Shown: in pieces, positions 6,352-11,200 of the stretch
Layout: every line of letters starts with the position of its first letter
How positions within the stretch are numbered: position 1 is the stretch's first letter
Assembly (NCBI GenBank): GCA_029256365.1
Contig: JAQSYB010000032.1
Location: 1-11,200 of the forward strand
Direction: 5' to 3'
Source: Clostridia bacterium
Lineage (GTDB): Bacteria > Bacillota > Clostridia > Lutisporales > Lutisporaceae
Length of the DNA stretch: 11,200 nt
The notes under the pieces: generated by a model
Database searches by the model: none
What the model was told of the DNA's origin: nothing
Seen by the model: only the letters and a program-made list of their open reading frames with translations
Program-made: the position numbers and the translations under genes

Positions 6352-7282
6352 TAAGGAATGGTTAGAAGAATTAGTCACTCAGGATCTTCAGCGAAAGGCA
6401 AGTGAAGTACAACCCTCTGATGAAATGTTATCTAGAATGATGGGAAGAATTAAGGCAGATGGTGGAGGGAATAGAAGTATGATAAAGTATAGAATCTCAA
6501 GCTTCCATATAAGAAGATGGATTGTTGTTACGGTGTGCAGTGCATTTATTTTAATGGGTATCATGTTTACCTTATCAGAGGATGTAAGGGCAGCTACATT
6601 GGAAGCCATAGATACTCTAAAGTCTATATTTGTGATTGATAGATCAGAAAACGGAGAATATGCAATCGTTGAAAAAGCAGCAGATGATTTTTTGACATCT
6701 TTTTCAGTCTGTAATACTACGTATTTAAGCGATGAAGAGCTTACGAGAAAAATGGGATTTCACGTGTACTTTCCGGAAAAACTAAATGATGAGTTCAAGC
6801 TGATGGAGAGAGTTGAGGGTGTAGGAATTAGAGAACAAGTTAGTTTGGAGGTCATCGAGCAGATGGAGACCACTCAATTAAAAGCCATAAATGATGCTGC
6901 TGTCTTTAACAGTCTTGCGGAATACAATCCATTTAGAGATGTATTTGCCATTTATGAAGGAGAGAAGGGAACCATGCTTTTTATAGGGATGGAGAAAGAA
7001 GTTTTTCCTCCTATATTTGACAAGAATAGTATATCCTTTGAGACCACAATAGGAGGTAAAAGCGCATTGTGGATTGAAACAGTGCGCCCCGATTATAAAT
7101 CAATCAGCTCAAATGGAATTGGTAAGGCTGATTTATATACGAAGCCAGATAAAATGCTGAAAGACTATTATTTGGTCTGGAATTCCGATGGTATAAAATA
7201 TGAACTCTCTACTTCAGATGATTTAGTACTTACCATGGAAGAAGCAGTAGAATTAGCAGAAACCTTTATGGTAGCACAATAA
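6344..7282 (+). CDS. One-pass membrane anti-sigma factor, DUF4367-like
   Basis: The 312-residue protein is the probable inhibitor of the sigma factor encoded just upstream. A cytoplasmic N-terminal segment (1-57) is followed by one transmembrane helix at about 59-77 (WIVVTVCSAFILMGIMFTL) and a large extracytoplasmic part. The C-terminal stretch (YYLVWNSDGIKYELSTSDD, then a short helix to the end) resembles the DUF4367 sensor domain found in such proteins; this is recognition by eye. The N-terminal part lacks the HxxxCxxC zinc motif of ZAS anti-sigma factors. ATG 6344 overlaps the sigma gene by 8 bases (ATGGCTAA) and has AAGGAG at 6328-6333, so translation is probably coupled. A frame open to 6293 merely runs within the sigma gene. 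The inducing signal and any protease step are not visible. Confidence 0.78.
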   Translation: MANKEWLEELVTQDLQRKASEVQPSDEMLSRMMGRIKADGGGNRSMIKYRISSFHIRRWIVVTVCSAFILMGIMFTLSEDVRAATLEAIDTLKSIFVIDRSENGEYAIVEKAADDFLTSFSVCNTTYLSDEELTRKMGFHVYFPEKLNDEFKLMERVEGVGIREQVSLEVIEQMETTQLKAINDAAVFNSLAEYNPFRDVFAIYEGEKGTMLFIGMEKEVFPPIFDKNSISFETTIGGKSALWIETVRPDYKSISSNGIGKADLYTKPDKMLKDYYLVWNSDGIKYELSTSDDLVLTMEEAVELAETFMVAQ

Positions 7283-7365
7283 TTGAAAGCACATCAAAAG
7301 GAAGGTTGTGGACGGAGATTCGTAAACCCTGTTAAGCCATGGTTTTTATTATCACACATAAAAAG

Positions 7366-7402
7366 AGCCCTAATATCAGAAATGATAAATGATATTGGGG
7401 CT
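7366..7402. terminator. Bidirectional terminator of the sigma operon and the small membrane protein gene
   Basis: A 13-bp stem with one G-U pair (7366-7378 with 7390-7402) encloses an 11-base loop. On - it is followed by CTTTTTATG, a good U-tract; on + by TTGCTTTAAATATTT, a weaker one. It lies between the convergent gene ends at 7282 (+) and 7416 (-). Confidence 0.8.
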
Positions 7403-7415
7403 TTGCTTTAAATAT

Positions 7416-7550
7416 TTAACGAAAGAAAATCGAAATACCAAGACCAATTTCGACAGCTGCTAATATTGCTAGAATAAGCCAATATGCTTTTTTGTTATGA
7501 CCAAGTGATCCTAACCAGCTGAAAGGGTTATTATGGTCTTCTTCTTTCAC
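7416..7550 (-). CDS. Small single-span membrane protein, 44 residues
   Basis: This gene is short and easily missed. It encodes a polar, charged N-terminus (MKEEDHNNPFSW), a short linker with HNKK, and one hydrophobic helix at about 22-43 (AYWLILAILAAVEIGLGISI) ending in FFR. The Lys-Lys pair before the helix predicts an N-terminus-in orientation. Signals support translation: GGAGG (minus strand, 7563-7559) is 8 bases before GTG 7550, a promoter lies at 7615-7643, and a terminator with a good U-tract follows the stop codon by 14 bases. A second in-frame GTG at 7559 overlaps the ribosome binding site and is not preferred. It converges with the anti-sigma gene. I do not recognise a family and assign no function. 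Confidence 0.75.
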   Translation of the reverse strand: MKEEDHNNPFSWLGSLGHNKKAYWLILAILAAVEIGLGISIFFR

Positions 7551-7614
7551 TTTTTTCACCTCCACTGTTGTTTTGCTTTGATATTTAAATGAGGCTATAG
7601 CATACTATACTTAT

Positions 7615-7643
7615 ATTATACGCCGAATTTTTCTGATTGTTAG
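7615..7643 (-). promoter_or_regulatory. Promoter of the small membrane protein gene
   Basis: On the minus strand CTAACA (7643-7638) and a perfect TATAAT (7620-7615) are separated by 17 bases. The transcript would start near 7608, giving a leader of about 58 bases. Confidence 0.6.
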
Positions 7644-7729
7644 TATGAATGACTGGATATTTGCTGGAATAAGCAAAGTCCAAAAATTTGTGATTCCATT
7701 GTGTTTTCTATACTAGCTAGTCTTTAAGA

Positions 7730-8293
7730 TTACTTCTTTGGCAATAAGTCTTCAGCAGGTTCATATTTCACTCCTTGATTTGCATCTGTTTCAATAAAAA
7801 GCTGTATGGAAGCTTTGTCAATTTCATCTTCTTGCAATTCAGCAGTTAGCTTAAATGTAAAATTACTTTCAAAGGGTTTTAAGTACTCGCTATATAAGGT
7901 CATGTATTCTATTTGAAGCTGATGTTTCTTGTCTAGATTATTCTCTTTGAAGGCTTTTTTCTTTGCAGCAAGAATATAAGGTACTGTATCGGGATTTTTT
8001 ACTGGATTACAAAGATTCATATTTGTGCAAATGACTGCTTCTACATGATTATTTTCAATGGTTTGCTTGATAATCTCACTTTCAATGCTGTTAATTCCAT
8101 AATACTCTGAATATCCCGTAGTAAGAAATTCTGAGATATATTCCTTTATCACTTCTTCTTTTGTTATGATTCTTATTGTAGGGGCGATCTGTTCGCTATT
8201 GCTGCTGCTTGCTGTTAACGGCTGAGGTTCTCTGTTGCAACCTGCAGAAAATAACATTAGCATAGTTAAAAAAATAACAAATATAGCTTTCAT
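7730..8293 (-). CDS. Putative lipoprotein of unknown function
   Basis: The 187-residue product starts with a type II signal peptide: Lys2, a hydrophobic stretch (3-15) and the lipobox SAGC with the modified cysteine at 19. A polar serine-rich linker (about 24-35) follows. The mature domain (about 40-187) is charged, mixed helix and strand, and contains two further cysteines (about 89 and 95, in ICTNMNLCNP). I recognise no known domain. It would be anchored to the outer face of the cytoplasmic membrane. GGAGG is 6 bases before ATG 8293. The gene has its own promoter (8340-8369) and is divergent from the flavoprotein gene. No clear terminator lies between it and the small membrane protein gene 180 bases downstream in the same direction, so read-through is possible. 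Confidence 0.75.
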   Translation of the reverse strand: MKAIFVIFLTMLMLFSAGCNREPQPLTASSSNSEQIAPTIRIITKEEVIKEYISEFLTTGYSEYYGINSIESEIIKQTIENNHVEAVICTNMNLCNPVKNPDTVPYILAAKKKAFKENNLDKKHQLQIEYMTLYSEYLKPFESNFTFKLTAELQEDEIDKASIQLFIETDANQGVKYEPAEDLLPKK

Positions 8294-8339
8294 AAAGTGC
8301 CTCCGTTATCTGTAATTACATGATATGAATATATTACCA

Positions 8340-8369
8340 ATTGTATCATAATTATTCCATTAATTTCAA
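8340..8369 (-). promoter_or_regulatory. Promoter of the lipoprotein gene
   Basis: On the minus strand TTGAAA (8369-8364) and TACAAT (8345-8340) are 18 bases apart, and the -10 is extended (TGATACAAT). Confidence 0.6.
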
Positions 8370-8403
8370 ATAAAATATAACTAGATAAAATGCCAAATTC
8401 ATA

Positions 8404-8443
8404 TTTACATTATTATGGACAAACTTCATAATAATAGTATGAT
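8404..8443 (+). promoter_or_regulatory. Promoter region of the flavoprotein gene, two overlapping candidates
   Basis: TTTACA (8404-8409) with CATAAT (8427-8432) at 17-base spacing, and TGGACA (8416-8421) with TATGAT (8438-8443) at 16-base spacing, both fit sigma-A. They stand back to back with the lipoprotein promoter, whose -35 is 34 bases away. Confidence 0.5.
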
Positions 8444-8468
8444 TAACGATACCAGGGGAGGTCAGAGA

Positions 8469-9023
8469 ATGAAGATAATGATTATAACCAGTAGTCCTAA
8501 TGTAGATGGGCTTACTGCTGCTTGTGCCAAGGGAGCTAGATTTGGGGTAGAGGCTGCAGGTGCAGAGGCAGTTATGGTGAATTTGAATAGGATGAAAATT
8601 GGAAGCTGCCATGCTTGCGGCAATGGATGGGGACCTTGTCTGGATACGCATCAATGTCAGGTAAATGATGATTTTCAAGAGCTGCACAACAGTATGACAG
8701 AAATGGATGGCTTTATATTTATTAGTCCGGTCTATTGGGGAGATATCAGTGAGTCTGCAAGAGTTTTCTTTGATAGAGTGAGAAGGTGTGAGGCTTGGAA
8801 AAAAGATTCTACTTTACAGGATAGACCGTTTATTGCAGTGGCAGCGGCAGGGGGAAGTGGAAATGGAGTAGCATCAACATTGACCAATGTTGAAAGGCTT
8901 CTGATTCATCTTAGAGCGGATAGATTTGATTTAATAGGTATTACTAAGAAAACGAATGAATATAAGCTGAAAACAATTATAGAAGCATCCAAGGCAATGG
9001 TTGAGTATATGAATAATAAGTAG
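8469..9023 (+). CDS. Flavodoxin-fold NAD(P)H-dependent FMN reductase family protein
   Basis: The 184-residue soluble protein belongs to the flavodoxin-like reductases that bind FMN and reduce quinones, flavins or other acceptors. The N-terminal strand and phosphate-binding loop are KIMIITSSPNVDGLTAA (2-18). SPVYWGDISESARVFFDR is the typical second FMN-contact loop and helix, and AAAGGSGNG is the third loop. Four cysteines lie between the first and second loops (Cys47, 50, 57, 63; spacing CX2CX6CX5C) before DD at 67-68. Many relatives carry cysteines here, and in iron-sulfur flavoproteins they hold a 4Fe-4S cluster; whether this spacing does so is open. I use ATG 8469, 7 bases after GGGGAGG (8455-8461); the frame is open to 8415 without a second binding site. 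The gene is monocistronic. The substrate cannot be inferred. Confidence 0.82.
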   Translation: MKIMIITSSPNVDGLTAACAKGARFGVEAAGAEAVMVNLNRMKIGSCHACGNGWGPCLDTHQCQVNDDFQELHNSMTEMDGFIFISPVYWGDISESARVFFDRVRRCEAWKKDSTLQDRPFIAVAAAGGSGNGVASTLTNVERLLIHLRADRFDLIGITKKTNEYKLKTIIEASKAMVEYMNNK

Positions 9024-9031
9024 CAATGTTT

Positions 9032-9085
9032 GCAAATCTTGATTTTTTGGTGCCTGGCACCAAAAAATCAAGATTTGCTTTTTTT
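9032..9085 (+). terminator. Very long hairpin terminator after the flavoprotein gene
   Basis: Two perfectly complementary 23-base arms (9032-9054 and 9056-9078) are separated by a single base, so the real loop includes the GGTGCCTGGCACC apex. Seven T residues follow on + (9079-9085). The hairpin starts 9 bases after the flavoprotein stop codon. The permease stop codon (minus strand, 9086-9084) lies within the T-run; in that direction the hairpin has no U-tract, so it is a poor terminator for the permease. Confidence 0.85.
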
Positions 9086-10430
9086 ATATGTTTTTTCTTT
9101 TGATGTAAAGGTAAACTGGAAGTCCTATAGCTGTGATTGCTAAGCCATATAGCGCATAGGATGTGCTAGTGATTAGGGTGCTGATTAGTATATAGATACC
9201 ACCTGCAATACCTATCATAGGGACGATTGGGAATAGTGGTACTTTGTATGGTCTTTCGATGTCTTTGTGCTTTGATCTTAAAATAAATATGCCGTACACC
9301 GTCATAACAAAGAATATCCATACCGCAAATACTGCTAGATTTGTAAGTGTTTCGAAGGAACCACTCATAACGTACAAGGAAGCAAGAACTGCTTCAAATA
9401 ATAGTGCATTTACAGGAGTTTCAAATTTATCACTGATTTTTCCCAAGTATTTTGCAAATGGAAATAGATTGTCTTGTGCCATAGCAAAAGGAACTCTAAC
9501 CCCAGTCATCAAATAACCGTTCAATGCCCCAAATATCGATATCATGATACCTGCAGCAATCAAGGCTGCTCCTGAATTGCCAAATAGTATTACTGCTGCA
9601 TCTGAGGCTGCCTTCGGTGATGCGATAACATCTGCAACAGGCATGATGTTTATGATTGCAATATTAATTAATATATAAACAACTATAATAATAGCCAATC
9701 CGATGATGATTGATCTAGGAATATCCTTCTTAGGATTCTTAAGCTCTCCAGCCATGTTTCCTACACCAACCCAGCCGTCATAAGCCCATAGTGTTCCAAG
9801 TATAGCAGCTCCAAAGCCTGCTATGCCTGTAGAAGCTGATGCAGCAGAAGAAACTGCAGCAAAGCTGTTTGCTTCGCCCTTCAATAATCCAAAAACAATA
9901 ATAACAAATATAGGGATTAGCTTTGCAATTGTTGATACAAATTGTACTTTACTGCCTAGTTTCGTTGAAATAATATTGATAAGAGTGATAAAAAATATCA
10001 TTATAATTGCCAATATCTTTTGTTGCACAGCTGTTAAAGCGATGAAGTAAGTTGCTTGAGTTACAAATACAATAGATAGAGCTGCTGCAACACCAGGAAC
10101 ATAAATTACAGCTTGTACCCATCCAAATAGGAAAGCCCATTTCTCACTGTAAAGTTCCTTTAAGTACACAAATATGCCGCCTGTTTTTGGAATAGCAGCT
10201 GCAATCTCAGCAATAGTAAGAGCAGAAGCAATTGTAATAATACCTCCTACAATCCATGCTAGAATGCCTAGGGTCGGTGTTCCGGCATTGCCAAATACTG
10301 CAGATGCCTTGAAGAAGATTCCTGAGCCAATTACGACACCTACTACCATGGTGATGGCTTCCATTAAACCGATTTCTTTTTTTAGAGCTTTGACATTTGC
10401 TGCGTTGCTTGTTGTTTTGTTTGCTTGCAA
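9084..10430 (-). CDS. APC-superfamily amino-acid permease, LAT/SteT-like
   Basis: The 448-residue membrane protein has about 12 transmembrane helices. The APC signature GSGIFF is at 35-40 in the unwound first helix (MVVGVVIGSGIFFK), followed by GGIITIASALTIAEIAAAIP in helix 2. The start (KKEIGLMEAITMVVG) and length resemble the Bacillus serine/threonine exchanger SteT and other L-type transporters, as I remember them. The glycine riboswitch in its leader suggests that glycine, perhaps with serine, threonine or alanine, is a substrate; that is inference from context. The start is TTG 10430, 8 bases after AGGAAG; no ATG nearby is better placed. It is transcribed alone from the promoter at 10763-10791 through a leader of about 325 bases. 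Confidence 0.87.
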   Translation of the reverse strand: MQANKTTSNAANVKALKKEIGLMEAITMVVGVVIGSGIFFKASAVFGNAGTPTLGILAWIVGGIITIASALTIAEIAAAIPKTGGIFVYLKELYSEKWAFLFGWVQAVIYVPGVAAALSIVFVTQATYFIALTAVQQKILAIIMIFFITLINIISTKLGSKVQFVSTIAKLIPIFVIIVFGLLKGEANSFAAVSSAASASTGIAGFGAAILGTLWAYDGWVGVGNMAGELKNPKKDIPRSIIIGLAIIIVVYILINIAIINIMPVADVIASPKAASDAAVILFGNSGAALIAAGIMISIFGALNGYLMTGVRVPFAMAQDNLFPFAKYLGKISDKFETPVNALLFEAVLASLYVMSGSFETLTNLAVFAVWIFFVMTVYGIFILRSKHKDIERPYKVPLFPIVPMIGIAGGIYILISTLITSTSYALYGLAITAIGLPVYLYIKRKNI

Positions 10431-10513
10431 AATGAATACTTCCTTTCTGATTTACATTTTTTATAGAATGAAAAAATATGTGTTTAACTGTTCTTTTTTT
10501 GTTGGAGAAACAG

Positions 10514-10568
10514 AAAGGACAGGGGGCAAAAAAGCATGGCTAATAACGCTTTTTACCCCCTGTCCTTT
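10514..10568 (-). terminator. Riboswitch-controlled terminator hairpin in the permease leader
   Basis: A 13-bp GC-rich stem (10568-10556 with 10526-10514) continues through a G-U pair into an A5/T5 stem closed by GC, with a 12-base loop. The RNA then reads CUGUUUCUCC, a modest U-tract. The 5' arm (AAAGGACAGGGGG) includes the 3' strand of the aptamer-2 P1 helix, so the two structures exclude each other. This is the classical arrangement of a glycine ON switch. Confidence 0.72.
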
Positions 10569-10740
10569 TATCTGAAAGTTTCCTTTAAAAGTTGCTCCTT
10601 TGATGTCGCACTAAAGCGATCTCTCCAGGGTTATGTCCGATTATTGTACAAGACCTGAAAGCTTCAGAATAAACGGTTAGCAGCCTTTATTCCTTTCTCC
10701 TACGGTTTCTTATTAAGAAATCTCCAACAATCTTCATCCA
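10556..10740 (-). promoter_or_regulatory. Tandem glycine riboswitch upstream of the permease
   Basis: Read on the minus strand, aptamer 2 shows the glycine consensus in order: CCCTGGAGAG (10630-10621), a TCGC/GCGA P2 hairpin, the core CAAAGGAGCAA, a short P3 hairpin, AAACTTTCAG, then AAAAGGACAGGGGG, whose AGGGG re-pairs with CCCT. Aptamer 1 lies upstream: GGAGA (10726-10722), a TTTCTT/AAGAAA hairpin, the core CCGTAGGAGAAA, a GAATAAA/TTTATTC P3 and CTTTCAGG (10661-10654). GATTGTT in the leader can pair with AATAATC in the linker, as expected for the P0 element of tandem glycine switches. The order and wording match my memory of the B. subtilis gcvT leader. Glycine binding should let transcription continue into the permease. 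Confidence 0.82.
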
Positions 10741-10762
10741 CACATATTTAATTACATATGAC

Positions 10763-10791
10763 ATTTTATTTAATAAAGACATACAAGTCAA
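10763..10791 (-). promoter_or_regulatory. Sigma-A promoter of the riboswitch-permease unit
   Basis: On the minus strand TTGACT (10791-10786) and TAAAAT (10768-10763) are 17 bases apart, each one mismatch from consensus. The transcript would start near 10756, just before aptamer 1. Confidence 0.75.
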
Positions 10792-10910
10792 TGGTAAGGA
10801 TAACCAAATTTTTAACAATCTTATTGAAGAATGTAGTAAAAAAGTACTCGCAGAGGGTTTTTTTTTGAGATAAAATATATATTAGAGTAAACGCAGAGGA
10901 TGTGTGTGAA

Positions 10911-11200
10911 ATGGGAGAAATAAATAAAATATCCCTGATAGGACTAGGAAGTATAGGAAGTACTTATGCAAGTATGCTTCATGATATGAATCCAAGCTTA
11001 TTAAGGGTTATTACAAACAACGAACGATATGATAGATATACTGCCAAGGGCTTTGTTGTAAATGGAAAAAGTTATCATTTTAATTATATAAAACCAGAGG
11101 AAGAGGTAGAGCCTGCGGATCTAATCATTGTAGCAGTTAAGTTCCATCATCTTCAACAGGCAATTGAGGACATAAAGAAGCATGTAGGACCGAACACTAC
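10911..11200 (+). CDS. panE: 2-dehydropantoate 2-reductase (ketopantoate reductase) family, N-terminal part
   Basis: Only the first 96 codons are in the window; the gene runs off the right edge. The product begins with a Rossmann nucleotide-binding fold: strand KISLIGLGSIGSTYASML, with GxGxxG at 11-16. ADLIIVAVKFHHLQQAIEDI (about residues 69-88) is typical of the ketopantoate reductase (PanE/ApbA) family, which uses NADPH to make pantoate for coenzyme A synthesis. Several Firmicutes carry paralogues of uncertain substrate, so the symbol is tentative. Start choice: AGAGGA (10895-10900) is 10 bases before ATG 10911; an in-frame GTG at 10902 is too close to that site. I find no convincing promoter in the 120 bases between this gene and the divergent permease promoter. 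Confidence 0.72.
   Translation, partial: MGEINKISLIGLGSIGSTYASMLHDMNPSLLRVITNNERYDRYTAKGFVVNGKSYHFNYIKPEEEVEPADLIIVAVKFHHLQQAIEDIKKHVGPNT

Noticed and set aside
7660..7677. TTTGCT/AGCAAA hairpin after the lipoprotein gene
   Set aside because: The 6-bp AT-rich stem has no T-tract, so it is too weak to call a terminator.
10514..10568. GGACAGGGGG palindrome as a dispersed REP-like repeat
   Set aside because: Its 5' arm is the canonical 3' end of the glycine riboswitch P1 helix, and it lies at the expected terminator position, so an expression platform explains it better.
10836..10868. Terminator-like A-run, CTC/GAG stem and T-run before the ketopantoate reductase gene
   Set aside because: The stem is only 3 bp with mismatches, and no + strand gene lies upstream to be terminated.

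Overview
The window looks like chromosomal DNA of an anaerobic, low-GC Firmicute of the class Clostridia. The evidence is the AT-rich base composition, strong GGAGG ribosome binding sites before nearly every gene, frequent TTG/GTG starts, intrinsic terminators with U-tracts, and clostridial-type proteins (a long PRPP synthase variant, an ECF sigma/one-pass anti-sigma pair, a glycine riboswitch on an amino-acid permease). The genus cannot be fixed from the sequence. I see no phage, plasmid, transposase or CRISPR genes.

Layout. Positions 1-385 are non-coding and hold a diverged inverted repeat (about 47-209) flanked by two direct copies of a dispersed repeat (2-28, 257-283). Next, on +, come a short UvrC-like GIY-YIG protein (386-1468), a ribose-phosphate pyrophosphokinase (1548-2681, own extended -10 promoter, strong terminator) and a ZIP-family metal transporter (2878-3690). 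Facing the transporter is a 547-residue protein (3777-5420, -) with a seven-repeat PQQ-like beta-propeller and three C-terminal LysM domains but no signal peptide. A 343-base gap leads to an ECF sigma factor and overlapping membrane anti-sigma factor (5764-7282, +). Converging on these are a 44-residue single-span membrane protein (7416-7550, -) and a lipoprotein of unknown function (7730-8293, -). Divergent from the lipoprotein is a flavodoxin-fold reductase with four clustered cysteines (8469-9023, +). The last complete gene is an APC-family amino-acid permease (9084-10430, -) with a leader of about 325 bases holding a tandem glycine riboswitch and its terminator. The window ends inside a ketopantoate-reductase-like gene (10911-11200, +).

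How the parts work together. Most genes are single transcription units; the sigma/anti-sigma pair is the clear operon. Convergent pairs are separated by hairpins, and at least two of these (3724-3759, 7366-7402) have U-tracts in both directions. The best-supported regulatory story is the permease: the 3' strand of the aptamer-2 P1 helix is the same sequence as the 5' arm of the following terminator, so glycine binding and termination should exclude each other (an ON switch). The least-explained items are the 44-residue membrane protein, the lipoprotein, the signal-less propeller-LysM protein and the half-length UvrC. I did not find a clearly new multi-gene system.
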